64,000 bases of DNA, taken from the NCBI GenBank assembly GCA_900548905.1, contig URMK01000002.1, positions 246,382-310,381 of the forward strand, given 5' to 3'. This document shows positions 34,050 through 43,496 of this stretch, piece after piece. The position numbers and the translations under genes are program-made. A model generated the notes under the pieces. That model was not told the origin of the DNA, made no database searches, and saw nothing but the letters and a program-made list of their open reading frames with translations. This stretch comes from an uncultured Lachnospiraceae bacterium. Its GTDB lineage: Bacteria > Bacillota > Clostridia > Lachnospirales > Lachnospiraceae. Every line of letters starts with the position of its first letter. Positions within the stretch are counted from its first letter, which is position 1.

Positions 34050-35941
34050 CGTTCTACCCTCCATCCATCCAGCAGATTCCAGTTTCCGCATTTGCGCAAT
34101 ACCTCAAGACGGAATGCGCAGGGCCATGCAACCAGCCATTGGGTGACACTGAAAATACTGCCCCAGCCGCCGTTTTTGCCGGCTTGATAATTTCCCCACC
34201 TGGTATGAAGGATTCCTTCGTCGCAGCTCCCTGCCGGCCTTGGCCCTGCCTGCAATACCTGCATCGTTCCATCGGAAATCCCCTGTACGCCGTTTCTCCA
34301 TATGGCAAGCGCCCGTTCCTTCCACTCTTCCCTTCCCGTCAGCGCGGACAGCTCCAGCAGATCCGGCACATAGCAGAGTGCGAACGGATCCAGATGGTGA
34401 TGCGAGGTGGAAACCGCTGTTCCTCCGAAGGTATCATATCCCATTTTTCCTAGCACCGTATCTGCAGGATATTCCACCGTCTGATGCCACTGCCAGGTGG
34501 AAAGATACCAGGCCGCTTCCTCCGCCATTTCCAGATAGGCATCAAAACCGGTTGCCCTGTACATAAGCAGACCGCCTTTTAAGAGAGGAATCACCGATTC
34601 CTTGTCAATACAGCAGGTATCCAGAGCTCCGCTGGTGCCGTATCCATTATTGGCAAACTCCCTGTAGTAGTACGAATAAGCTCTCACTGCAGCAATATTA
34701 TATCTGTCTTCTCCGGTGCGTAGAAAAGCTTCCGCCAAAGGCAGAATCAAAAAGGCCCCTGCAGTCCCCTTCAACTCATGGGGAGATCCGTCCCTGTTCC
34801 AACTCATGCCGATGCCCCCGTCCAGACGCTGACGGGACATAGCAAAGTCGCAGATCTCATAGGCGGCGTCCAGCCACTTCTTTTTATCAAGCCCCAGCCT
34901 TTTTGCCTGATCGTAGGCTTCAAAAAACTGCTGTCCGGCTGTCCCCAGGTTACAGGCATCGATGAGGGAATCCTCCGGATCATACCGGGTAAGAAGCAGC
35001 CCCTCCCTGCTTCTTGCTTTTTCCACCCAGCTGTCAAGGACGGAAACACCATACTGCAGGGATTCCTCCCTATGATTCATCTGGTAATCATACAAAAGAG
35101 AAACGGCAAGAGAAGCATTCTGGCCGCACCAGCCGATTTCATATTTAAAGTCAGGCCGCTTCACCCATTCCTCACCGTTCCAGGTAAAACCGATGCTGAA
35201 GGCACGAAATCCGTCTTTTTCCACGGAAGGCTTTTCTTCCGTATACAACAAACGGGCATATTCCGTACTTAAATCCCAAACCTCTCCTGTTTTGCGGATA
35301 GGCGGCTTAGGTACATATTCCCGTTTCCATGCAGCCTGAAGCATCCCCTTAACCGCCTGCTTTCCTTCGGCGATATATAACCAGGCCGTAAAAGATACGG
35401 CCGGTTCCATTGTCCCATAGAAGGCTTCGCCCCAGGCATCGGAATATAGCACCTGCGGGCCTTCCTGTTCCGGCCAGAGAATCCGGTGGAGCATATGGCC
35501 GTTTTCTTTTGGCTGCATACTGCCGGAGCAGACACCCTTTCCAAACAATGCCACCCCTAACAGGTCATTCCAGGAACAGGTAGCTCCGGGCACCGCACAA
35601 CGATGGCTGGCAAACGTATAGGCGGTACCTCCCGTTTCCAATCCCTTATACTCATGATCCTGTCCCCAGGGATTTCCGTCATAGGAGACTGCCGGGACCA
35701 TGGTGTGTTCCGGTATGAACAGGGCTTCTGCCTCCATACACATGGAAGCGAAGCGTTCCATGGAAGCAAAGCGTTCCACGGCTTCTGCCGGCCCGGCCGC
35801 AGTCCTGCGCCATAAAAGCAATCCCCCTCCTTGTTTCTCAAAGGTATCCGCCATTCCTTCCGGAGTTATAATCAAAAGCGCCTCTTTTCCGTCCAGACTG
35901 AAAATAGTCTGATTTCCCCTCTTTTCCCATGCAACACCCAT
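34046..35941 (-). CDS. Putative (alpha/alpha) barrel glycan-degrading enzyme, paralogue B
   Basis: 631 residues, no signal peptide; paralogue of the protein at 32172. Shared blocks include VPAVSYDGNPWG, FKYEIGWCGQN, DACNLGTAGQQFFEAYDQA, GTAGAFLILPLAEAF, AWYLSTWQWHQ, GYDTFGGTAVST, DPFALCYVPDLLEL and RALAIWRNGVQGISDGT. The conserved Trp/Asp/Cys residues mark a likely common active site. A short in-frame duplication, ERFASM repeated twice near residue 70, is absent from the paralogue. GAGG precedes ATG 35941. It is the first enzyme after the response regulator and is translationally coupled to paralogue A. Its family and substrate are unknown to me. Confidence 0.7.
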   Translation of the reverse strand: MGVAWEKRGNQTIFSLDGKEALLIITPEGMADTFEKQGGGLLLWRRTAAGPAEAVERFASMERFASMCMEAEALFIPEHTMVPAVSYDGNPWGQDHEYKGLETGGTAYTFASHRCAVPGATCSWNDLLGVALFGKGVCSGSMQPKENGHMLHRILWPEQEGPQVLYSDAWGEAFYGTMEPAVSFTAWLYIAEGKQAVKGMLQAAWKREYVPKPPIRKTGEVWDLSTEYARLLYTEEKPSVEKDGFRAFSIGFTWNGEEWVKRPDFKYEIGWCGQNASLAVSLLYDYQMNHREESLQYGVSVLDSWVEKARSREGLLLTRYDPEDSLIDACNLGTAGQQFFEAYDQAKRLGLDKKKWLDAAYEICDFAMSRQRLDGGIGMSWNRDGSPHELKGTAGAFLILPLAEAFLRTGEDRYNIAAVRAYSYYYREFANNGYGTSGALDTCCIDKESVIPLLKGGLLMYRATGFDAYLEMAEEAAWYLSTWQWHQTVEYPADTVLGKMGYDTFGGTAVSTSHHHLDPFALCYVPDLLELSALTGREEWKERALAIWRNGVQGISDGTMQVLQAGPRPAGSCDEGILHTRWGNYQAGKNGGWGSIFSVTQWLVAWPCAFRLEVLRKCGNWNLLDGWRVER

Positions 35942-35967
35942 TTTCTGTAATCCTCTCTTTCTGTCTT

Positions 35968-37707
35968 TTATCCGTTTTGCCAAGGTATTCCTTCAATCAG
36001 CTGGTTCCTGTATTCCTGGGGAGTCATTCCCGTATTTTTTTTGAAAAAATGTGTAAAATAGGAAGCCGTATTCAGCCCTGTCCTTTCAGCAATGTTCTGT
36101 GTCCGAAGACAGGGATCCGCCAGAAGCTCCCTCGCCAAATCCAGCCTCCTGGCGGTGATGTACTGGCCAAGAGACAGATTGGTTACTTTTTTATAGAGCC
36201 TGGAAAGATAGGACGGATGCAGGCCCACGACTTCACCTATTGTGGTCATGGACAGATCCTCTGCCAGATGCTGCATAATATATGCGTTTACTTTATGTAC
36301 AATATAGTGATCCGAATTATCATGAACCGCCTCCCTGCTGCAGAAATAATCATCCGCAAGCCCTTCCAGACAGCGGCAGGCATCGAGGAAGCCTCTGTGT
36401 GCACTATAATTGGCTATCTGCCCCAGGTTCCGGTGCGTAAGCAATACACTCTCCTTAGGCAGATAGTTCAATATCGCCTGCAGCAGCAGGGAAGCAAAGG
36501 TGGTATACACGGCAATCTGCGCCGCCGGATTATCCTCCGGTGTATTTTGCTTAACCTCTTCCATAACGGTTCTGAAATCCGCCGCATTTCCATAGCTTAA
36601 GCTCTCCGACAGCTTTTCCACATTAAAGCGGCCCATGACAGGCCCTTCCTCTCTCCATGTATAATCCGACAGCATCGCATCTAAGCCGCATAGGATTATA
36701 CCTCCTTCCCCTGTCAGTTCAAACCGTTTTTGTCCCAGAATAGAAAAAGCACCTGTCAGTCCCTCCAGCGCTGTCTGTTCTTCATAAAGGTAGATCTGCG
36801 GCGGTTTCAAATCCATCCGCTCACACATGGACAGGGCAATTTCCAAGAATCCTTTCAGCCGCAGCGGCCTGTTGTCCTCCGACTGGGCAAGCAGCAGAAA
36901 AAGATGGGTGGACACCGCTGCGGAGTATGCGCGGAACGCACATTTCAGGCTTTCCATAATGGTGGACTGAATCCGGCTCATAGCGACCGCATTCCAGATA
37001 TTACCTCCGTCTGTTTCCTCCTCTGTTGCCGGCAATGCCGCCGTCTGGTTGCGTGCTTGATGCTGTGTCTCTATTGGCGTCAATGCCGCCGTCTGGTTCC
37101 GTGCTTGATGCTGTGTCTCTATTGGCGGCATGGAAATAATAGCTATCAGGAAGTTTTTTTCCAGGGAGAATTCCATACCGGAAGCCTGAATTTTATGGGA
37201 AAGGGAACGTTTTTTGTCCTCCGTCCATTTTTCCGTCGTGATCATCTGTTTTAGAATATCCTGCCGCAGCAAGGGAACAGCCTCCTGCCAGGAAGCGCTC
37301 ATTTTCAGGAATCTGCTTTTTTCCTCGTATTCTCTTTCCAGTCGTTCATACGCCTTATCAATTATATTTTCAATGGCACGGTCCCCGTCCAGCTTCAGCA
37401 CATATCCTATCGTCCTGCCGCTCACAGCCTGTCTGGCATATTCAAATTCACTGTGTCCCGTGAGGAAAACCGTAAGGCAGTCCGGCCATTCCTTTTCTAC
37501 AATCCTGACAAGGGACAGACCGTCCATACCCGGCATGCGGATATCCGTCATCAGAAGATCCACCCGGATATTCCGGAACTGCTCCAATGCCCCGTCTGCG
37601 GAAGGAGCCTGATAAACAAGGAATTTATCCCCATATTTCTTTACCAGCATGTGGTACAGGCTTTCCAGGATCAATGGCTCGTCGTCAACGATTAACAGAT
37701 TATACAT
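35968..37707 (-). CDS. Response regulator with AraC-type DNA-binding domain, YesN family (long form)
   Basis: 579 residues. The receiver domain (1-120) has Asp8/Asp9 and phosphoacceptor Asp55 in LLMTDIRMPG. A long middle region (about 130-460) links to the C-terminal AraC double helix-turn-helix (MTTIGEVVGLHPSYLSRLYK and NIAERTGLNTASYFTHFFKK). A 16-residue segment with core IETQHQARNQTAAL is present twice in tandem in the linker, matching a 48-base DNA repeat at 37033-37128. ATG 37707 begins MYNLLIVDDE and overlaps the kinase stop by 8 bases. It probably drives the operon it lies in. Confidence 0.92.
   Translation of the reverse strand: MYNLLIVDDEPLILESLYHMLVKKYGDKFLVYQAPSADGALEQFRNIRVDLLMTDIRMPGMDGLSLVRIVEKEWPDCLTVFLTGHSEFEYARQAVSGRTIGYVLKLDGDRAIENIIDKAYERLEREYEEKSRFLKMSASWQEAVPLLRQDILKQMITTEKWTEDKKRSLSHKIQASGMEFSLEKNFLIAIISMPPIETQHQARNQTAALTPIETQHQARNQTAALPATEEETDGGNIWNAVAMSRIQSTIMESLKCAFRAYSAAVSTHLFLLLAQSEDNRPLRLKGFLEIALSMCERMDLKPPQIYLYEEQTALEGLTGAFSILGQKRFELTGEGGIILCGLDAMLSDYTWREEGPVMGRFNVEKLSESLSYGNAADFRTVMEEVKQNTPEDNPAAQIAVYTTFASLLLQAILNYLPKESVLLTHRNLGQIANYSAHRGFLDACRCLEGLADDYFCSREAVHDNSDHYIVHKVNAYIMQHLAEDLSMTTIGEVVGLHPSYLSRLYKKVTNLSLGQYITARRLDLARELLADPCLRTQNIAERTGLNTASYFTHFFKKNTGMTPQEYRNQLIEGIPWQNG
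37033..37128. repeat. Tandem 48-base duplication inside the regulator gene
   Basis: Copies at 37033-37080 and 37081-37128 differ at about two bases. The unit is a multiple of three, so it adds 16 residues to the linker without breaking the frame. Confidence 0.9.
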
Positions 37708-39442
37708 GATTTTGTTCTTCCCCCAGGCGTATTCGGGCCGTGACACGGAATCCGCCTTCCTCTCTGTTTTCAAAGGTCAGGCCGCTGCCTTCTCCATAAT
37801 GCAGCTTCAGCCGGATATTGGTATTGGAAATGGCATGGATTTCTTCTGTTTCTATCGTTCCCTCTTCCATTTTAAGCCGCATCCGCGCCAACTCCTCATC
37901 CGAGATGCCCGGTCCGTTATCTTCCACGGTAAAGCGGAAAATCTCCTCCTCATAATACATGGTAATCCGTATTTCCCCATTCCGCATGCAGTCCTTCATC
38001 CCGTGCTCATATGCATTTTCCACCAGCGGCTGCAGAATAAGAGGCATAATCTCCATATCTTTTACGGCATCAGGCGTATCCCCTAAAAACGTCCGGATCC
38101 GTTCCCCGAACCGGGTCTCCTGGATCGCCAGATAATTTTCAATATGGCCGATTTCCTGGGACACCCTGACCCTGGAATTGCCCACACGGGTAATGTATTG
38201 ATAATATTTACCCAAATGCTCCGCATACTCCGCCATGGTTTCATTTTCATCCATCTGTGCCATCCGGTAAATCAGGAAAATGCTGTTATACAGAAAATGA
38301 GGCTGAATCTGATACTGCAGCTGTCTCAATTCCGCGATATGTACCCGGTATTTGGAATCCAGATTTTCCCGGATAAGGCTTTCTGTCTTTTTCACGATTT
38401 TATTATATCGGTGATAAATAACGGTGAGTTCGTCCCTGTCATCCCGGTTCTTTTCTTCAATCAGAAAGCTTTCCTTATCCTGGAAATCCTCCATGGCCTG
38501 CATGATTTTCTCTAACGGCCTGGCAAAAGATTTTCCGGCATAATAAGCATAGCTTACAAGAAGTACCAGGGCAAGCACGGTCAGCGCAACGGTGAATACA
38601 CCGAAAAAATCCAGAGGCTCCTCCAGAATCCTGTCCGGATAACAATATACAAGCCATACACCCAGGCGGGGGAACAGGCAGCCGGAGGCAAAACCGTCCT
38701 CAGACACATGCAGTATTTCCGCTTCTCCCATACCTGTGAGCTGCTGCTTAACCTCATTCAAAACAGGTGTGCCGGCCACATCTTCTATGAGTTTTTTCCC
38801 GGAACTGGCAAGTACCCTACCTTCCTCCCGATCCATCAGAAATAGAATCCCCTCATCCTCCCCCAGCATATCCGACAGGGTGTCCTGCAGCGTGGAGGGT
38901 GTGATGGTGGTTCGAATATAGTAATGCGGCAGCCTGTCCTTCCGGGGATTTACATAGAAGGGGAAATAAACAGTGAGGCAGATATTTCCTTCCTCTGAAA
39001 GAAAGGACTGCTCATAACCTTCAAAAATATCGTCCTCATATTCTTCCAGAATCGGGGCATCCGCGCTGATTACCATTTTTCTTTCCGGAAAATAGGTCTT
39101 GATCGATCCTGCTATCCCGTGCAATACCTTGATATTCAGAAGCCGGTAGGAAAACTGCTTGACGGATTCATTCCTTTGGTAGCTGCTCATGCTGTCCCAC
39201 ATCACATGAAGCTTCAATAGATTACTGTCATCCATCAGGCTGCTTTGGGTCAGCAAAAGGCTGCTGATCTCCTGTTCCAGCTGTTCTTCCCAGAAACGAA
39301 CTTTGGAATCCAGCGTATCCTGTATCTGTTTTGCCAACACTCTCCGGCTGTAAAGGTTACTGAAGAGGCCGATTCCATAAAAGCAAAAACAAACCAGTGT
39401 TATGGAAATTAACATTTTACGGAAGGTTTTTGATTTGAACAT
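37700..39442 (-). CDS. Sensor histidine kinase, YesM family
   Basis: About 580 residues. A transmembrane helix at residues 9-31 and a second at about 278-300 flank a large extracellular sensor region. A HAMP-like linker leads to the phosphoacceptor motif QIQPHFLYN with His382. The ATP-binding part has LQPLVENAYEHG, VEDNGPGIS and a late RLKLHYGEGSGL. The frame is open to 39472; I chose ATG 39442, which has GGGGTGG upstream. It sits between the importer permeases and the response regulator, all on the minus strand, and likely senses the imported glycan or its binding protein. Confidence 0.9.
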   Translation of the reverse strand: MFKSKTFRKMLISITLVCFCFYGIGLFSNLYSRRVLAKQIQDTLDSKVRFWEEQLEQEISSLLLTQSSLMDDSNLLKLHVMWDSMSSYQRNESVKQFSYRLLNIKVLHGIAGSIKTYFPERKMVISADAPILEEYEDDIFEGYEQSFLSEEGNICLTVYFPFYVNPRKDRLPHYYIRTTITPSTLQDTLSDMLGEDEGILFLMDREEGRVLASSGKKLIEDVAGTPVLNEVKQQLTGMGEAEILHVSEDGFASGCLFPRLGVWLVYCYPDRILEEPLDFFGVFTVALTVLALVLLVSYAYYAGKSFARPLEKIMQAMEDFQDKESFLIEEKNRDDRDELTVIYHRYNKIVKKTESLIRENLDSKYRVHIAELRQLQYQIQPHFLYNSIFLIYRMAQMDENETMAEYAEHLGKYYQYITRVGNSRVRVSQEIGHIENYLAIQETRFGERIRTFLGDTPDAVKDMEIMPLILQPLVENAYEHGMKDCMRNGEIRITMYYEEEIFRFTVEDNGPGISDEELARMRLKMEEGTIETEEIHAISNTNIRLKLHYGEGSGLTFENREEGGFRVTARIRLGEEQNHV

Positions 39443-39508
39443 ATCCACGGCCACCCCATACTTTTTTTGCAACGGTTCCGTCTCTTCACAGTTACCATTT
39501 TTACTATT

Positions 39509-40423
39509 TTATCCCTTTACGGATCCCATTACCATACCTTTTACAAAATACCTCTGCAAAAACGGGTAAGCAGCAACAATAGGCAGTGTGGACAGGAAAA
39601 TCTGCGCGCACTTTACCGTCCTGTCTGAAACGAGAGCCATAGTCTGCCAGTCAGTGGTACTGTTTACCGAGGTATCCCCCTGTATGATTATTGTCTGCAG
39701 GTAGCTCTGTAAAGGATACTGGGTTGGTTTATTCATCAGAATTATGCCGTCAAACCAGGAATTCCAATGGTAAACCAGGGCAAACAGGCAGATAGTTGCT
39801 ATACTGGCTTTAGAAAGGGGGACATAAATCCGGGCGAGAATATTCCAGTGGTTTGCCCCGTCCATAAAGGCCGCCTCCTCCAGTTCCTCCGGAATCGCGC
39901 GGAAAAAATTCAGCATGAGCACCACACTGAACACCGGAACCGCCCCGGGAAGGACAAGCGCCCATATGGTCCCCAGCAGATGTACGCTTTTAATGGTCAT
40001 ATACCATGGGATGAGTCCTGCATTAATCAGCATGGTAATGAAGAAGAACCAGGTATATCCTGTACGCATACGCAGCTTGCCGTTGTCCTTTGAAAGCGGA
40101 TAGGCGGTAAGGACACACATCAGCACATTCAGGGAAACCCCCAGAAGGCAGCGGAGGATTGTTACACCCAGAGATTTCCAGAATGCCGCCCTCTTTGCCA
40201 CATATTCATAAGATTTCAGCGTGAATTCCACAGGCACCAGTTTTACCAGTCCTGCTGTGGCCGCCGCATTGGAACTTAAAGAAACCGCCAAAATATTGAT
40301 TAAAGGCAGAATGCAGATCAATGCCAGGAAAACCAGTATCAAGGTATTCACTATGGTAAAAATTCGGGAACCTACGGATTCTTTCACCGCCGCCTTTTTT
40401 TTCTTATTGTTTTGTTTTATCAT
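39509..40423 (-). CDS. Sugar ABC importer permease, LplC type (second system)
   Basis: 304 residues, about six hydrophobic segments, coupling motif EEAAFMDGANHWNILARIYVP near residues 180-200, C-terminal FVKGMVMGSVKG. AGGAGG lies 6 bases before ATG 40423; the longer open frame upstream is antisense-like in composition. It follows the LplB-type partner by 22 bases. It belongs to the minus-strand operon with binding lipoprotein, kinase and regulator. Confidence 0.92.
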   Translation of the reverse strand: MIKQNNKKKKAAVKESVGSRIFTIVNTLILVFLALICILPLINILAVSLSSNAAATAGLVKLVPVEFTLKSYEYVAKRAAFWKSLGVTILRCLLGVSLNVLMCVLTAYPLSKDNGKLRMRTGYTWFFFITMLINAGLIPWYMTIKSVHLLGTIWALVLPGAVPVFSVVLMLNFFRAIPEELEEAAFMDGANHWNILARIYVPLSKASIATICLFALVYHWNSWFDGIILMNKPTQYPLQSYLQTIIIQGDTSVNSTTDWQTMALVSDRTVKCAQIFLSTLPIVAAYPFLQRYFVKGMVMGSVKG

Positions 40424-40445
40424 GGTTTGCCTCCTGTTTTCGCTG

Positions 40446-41372
40446 TCAGAATATCCGGTAATCAAAAAACTTATAAGCAACATAGTAGGAAACGGATATG
40501 AACAGACAGGAAACCGCAGACTTGAATACGCCCATCGCGGTCGCAGGGCCGAACTGGGCATCTATCAGACCTATCCGGTAGATAAAGGTATCAATAATAT
40601 CACCTGTTTCATAAACCTGCGGGCTGTACAGATTCAGTACCTGGTCAAAGCCTGCATTCAACACATTTCCCAAAGCCAGGACACACATCAGCACCACAAT
40701 CATACGGATCCCGGGCAGCGTAACATGCCACATTTTCTGGAACCGGTTCGCCCCGTCCATGGTAGCCGCTTCATAAAGGCTGAGATCAATCCCTGTAATG
40801 GCCGCAAGGTAAACCACCGTACCAAAACCAAATCCCTTCCACACATCCGTCATGATAATTGTGGGCTGGAACCATTTATTACTTCCCAGGAAGAAAATAG
40901 AATCGATGCCGAAAACATTCAGCACCTGGTTCACAATTCCCTGGGAAGGGGAAAGAATATCTATCATAACGCCGCCAAGAACTACCCAGGACAGAAAATA
41001 AGGCAGATAAATGGCAGTCTGTACCGTTCTGCGGAATTTAGCGGAACGTACTTCATTTAACAAAATTGCCACGGTTATGGGAACCACAAGCCCTAACACG
41101 ATTTTAAAAAAAGCAATGACAACGGTATTTCTTAAGGCTGACATCGCTCCCGGCATATTGATAAGGTATGTAAAATTGTCAAGGCCAATCCATTTCTGAT
41201 CGCCGAACAGCCCTTTGGCCGGTATGAATTTCTGAAACGCAATTACCATCCCCGCCATGGGGATATAACAAAAAATAAAAGTAAAAATAATTCCCGGTAT
41301 CAGCATCATGTGCAGAGGAAGCTCCCTTTTGAACACATGTTTCTTTTTCTGATTTGTCTTTGCAGCTGCCAT
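40446..41372 (-). CDS. Sugar ABC importer permease, LplB type (second system)
   Basis: 308 residues. Positively charged N-terminus, about six hydrophobic segments, coupling motif EAATMDGANRFQKMWHVTLP near residues 198-217. GGGAG precedes the ATG. It is separated from the upstream binding-protein gene by a 99-base gap holding a strong hairpin (41404-41445). It pairs with the LplC-type permease; as in the first system, no ATPase gene is nearby. Confidence 0.92.
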   Translation of the reverse strand: MAAAKTNQKKKHVFKRELPLHMMLIPGIIFTFIFCYIPMAGMVIAFQKFIPAKGLFGDQKWIGLDNFTYLINMPGAMSALRNTVVIAFFKIVLGLVVPITVAILLNEVRSAKFRRTVQTAIYLPYFLSWVVLGGVMIDILSPSQGIVNQVLNVFGIDSIFFLGSNKWFQPTIIMTDVWKGFGFGTVVYLAAITGIDLSLYEAATMDGANRFQKMWHVTLPGIRMIVVLMCVLALGNVLNAGFDQVLNLYSPQVYETGDIIDTFIYRIGLIDAQFGPATAMGVFKSAVSCLFISVSYYVAYKFFDYRIF

Positions 41373-41403
41373 ATTCTCCCACTCCTTTACCTTTTAGGCA
41401 GAA

Positions 41404-41445
41404 ATTCCATGCGGCCCGGCCTAATGCCGGAAGGCCGCATGGAAT
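41404..41445 (-). terminator. Strong intra-operon hairpin after binding-protein gene
   Basis: A 13-base perfect stem (41404-41416 with 41433-41445, ATTCCATGCGGCC/GGCCGCATGGAAT) with an inner CGGC/GCCG stem and only a short T-rich tail. It is placed to terminate partially, or to protect the binding-protein mRNA, so that lipoprotein exceeds permease. Confidence 0.65.
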
Positions 41446-41471
41446 GGAACCAGTTCTTCATGCGAAGCAGC

Positions 41472-43211
41472 CTATTTCACGGAAGAGTACCATTCGTTAA
41501 CTTCCGCTGTCATATCATCTCCGCCCAGCTTATTGAAATCTGCCACAAAAGTATCGAAATCATCAATAGAGGATTCCCCGATTATAATCTTGGTATAGAT
41601 TTCATCACGCATGGTTTCCAGCGTGGAAAGCTTCTCCGTCATGGTTTCCGTAGGCGCACCCACAAACTTGTTAATCATAATCCTGCCATTTTCGTTCATT
41701 TCGTTAATGGAGGAATAAGAGCTGGGGGCAGGTCCGTAGATTCTCTCCCATCCCCACAACGCAAAACCTTCGTCACTTCCGGAATAATAGCTGTCCAGCT
41801 TGTCCTGAATGGACTTGGCTTCTCCCGTAAGCGAAGAGGTATCACCGGACTGGCGGGCCGCTTCGATATCCAGATAAGCCTGGAGATTTTTTTCCGGCAT
41901 GGAGCATTGAATAGGGGAAAGTTTCCATACGCCTTCCGCTTCCGGCGGCGCATAATATTTACCATTGTCACCGGTTTCGCCCCAGCATTTCTCAATAAAA
42001 AGATTGATCATTTTAACGACTGCTTCCGGATTTTCAAAATTTTTATTTACGGCAATCCAGCGGTTCGTGCCCAGATCGGCCTGTGCTGTAGACGGCTGGC
42101 CCGTTGCGGTAGGAAGCGGATATGCGGACCACTGACTGTCGGGATCGTTATCCTTGGAGGACTGGAAAGGGGTGAGGGAAAGCCACTGCTGTCCAAAGGA
42201 AAATCCGCACTTTCCGGCTGCGGCAGCTTCCCCGGCCTTCGTGGAATCCTTTACGCCGAATTCCGGATCTATGTAACCTTTTTCATACATTTCATGAAGC
42301 GCTGCCAGAGCAGTTTTACACTCCGGCTGGATTGCGCCGTAAACAAGCTGTCCGTCTTTTTCCACCCAAATACCAGGGTATGCGCCGTAAGCATTAAAGA
42401 AACCTCTCAGGCCGCCGAAACCGCCGCCTAAAAGGGAGGTTCCCGCAACACCGATACCTACGGTATCCTTCTGACCGTTACCGTCGAAATCGGCGTTGAC
42501 GAACCGGTCAATCACGTTCATCACCTCATCCATGGTGGATGGAACTTCCAGATTCAGTTTTTCCAGCCAGTCGGTACGGATCCACATGAGATCCACGGAG
42601 TCAACGCTGCCGCCGGTAACCGGGAGGCCGTACTGCACGCCGTCTTTGTTCCCTGCCAGGAACGGGGAATCCCCTTCCTGATACATCACTTCTTTGGTGA
42701 AATCGGTTGCATACTGGTCAAAAACAGGACCCATTTCCTGCACAAGGCCCGCATCGATAAGCTGCATCATCTGTGTGGAGGTGACACACATAACATCGGG
42801 AAGGTCTTCGCTCGCCATGGATACATTCATTTTCTGGTTAAATTCATCGTCACCTTTTACAATCCAATCGTATACGACTTTGATACCCAGTTCTTCCTCG
42901 TAGGTATCCAGCCAGAAATTATCCTCCAGGGACTGGCCGGGAAGGTTGGCAAGAACGTTGGTTTCAATAGTGTCATCGGTGGCACGGACGAAATGGATTT
43001 CCAGCGGGTCGGCATATTTGCCGAATGGATCCGCCTGCGCTGCTGTGTCGGCGGCTTCGGTTCCTGCAGGTGCGGAACTTTCAGTGGATGCGGTGTTGGT
43101 GTTTGCATTTGCTGCCGCGGATTCCGCAGAATTGTCTGAATTGCCGCAGGCTGTCAGGGACAGCGTCATGGCGGCGGTTAAGAAAATGCTTAGTAGTTGC
43201 TTCTTTTTCAT
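41472..43211 (-). CDS. Extracellular sugar-binding lipoprotein (second system)
   Basis: 579 residues. Lipoprotein signal MKKKQLLSIFLTAAMTLSLT with lipobox SLTAC (lipidated Cys22), then a low-complexity Ala/Ser/Thr/Asn linker to about residue 62. The rest resembles LplA-type large solute-binding proteins (GSVDSVDLMWIRTDWLEKLN near 193-212). AAGGAGG precedes the ATG, and a strong promoter lies upstream (43242-43270). It is the first gene of the operon running through the permeases, two-component system and intracellular enzymes. Confidence 0.93.
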   Translation of the reverse strand: MKKKQLLSIFLTAAMTLSLTACGNSDNSAESAAANANTNTASTESSAPAGTEAADTAAQADPFGKYADPLEIHFVRATDDTIETNVLANLPGQSLEDNFWLDTYEEELGIKVVYDWIVKGDDEFNQKMNVSMASEDLPDVMCVTSTQMMQLIDAGLVQEMGPVFDQYATDFTKEVMYQEGDSPFLAGNKDGVQYGLPVTGGSVDSVDLMWIRTDWLEKLNLEVPSTMDEVMNVIDRFVNADFDGNGQKDTVGIGVAGTSLLGGGFGGLRGFFNAYGAYPGIWVEKDGQLVYGAIQPECKTALAALHEMYEKGYIDPEFGVKDSTKAGEAAAAGKCGFSFGQQWLSLTPFQSSKDNDPDSQWSAYPLPTATGQPSTAQADLGTNRWIAVNKNFENPEAVVKMINLFIEKCWGETGDNGKYYAPPEAEGVWKLSPIQCSMPEKNLQAYLDIEAARQSGDTSSLTGEAKSIQDKLDSYYSGSDEGFALWGWERIYGPAPSSYSSINEMNENGRIMINKFVGAPTETMTEKLSTLETMRDEIYTKIIIGESSIDDFDTFVADFNKLGGDDMTAEVNEWYSSVK

Positions 43212-43241
43212 AGGAAAACCCCTCCTTTTTTTGATATTGTT

Positions 43242-43270
43242 ATTATAGGAAAAAGGGCGAGGCGGGACAA
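43242..43270 (-). promoter_or_regulatory. Promoter of the second glycan-utilisation operon
   Basis: On the minus strand TTGTCC (43265-43270), a 17-base spacer and a perfect TATAAT (43242-43247), 30 bases before the ATG of the binding-protein gene. The block seen before the two promoters of region 1 is not present here. Confidence 0.7.
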
Positions 43271-43440
43271 TTGCGTTATTTTGATATTTGTTGTGTTATT
43301 GTGACTTTTGTATGGGATAGTATGTAAATAGTTTGTAGCATTGGCATTATATCTATGTTTTTATATCGGGTGCAAAATTTTTGTGATATTATTGTTAAAA
43401 TAGATGGATTTTTAAACACTTTTTCTGTGGGTATAAAAAA

Positions 43441-43487
43441 AACCGTTCCTTGATACCTTTATACTGGCAGTGTATCAAGGAATGGTT
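43441..43487 (-). terminator. Terminator of the AAA-ATPase/nuclease-like gene
   Basis: A 16-base stem with one G-U pair (43441-43456 with 43472-43487, core TTCCTTGATAC/GTATCAAGGAA) followed in the minus direction by eight T. It lies 10 bases after the stop codon and insulates the operon promoter downstream. Confidence 0.85.
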
Positions 43488-43496
43488 TTGAATTTC

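Noticed and set aside
41310..42431. 373-codon plus-strand open frame opposite the second binding-protein gene
   Set aside because: Crosses the strong intra-operon hairpin and opposes a gene with a perfect lipoprotein signal; composition is atypical.
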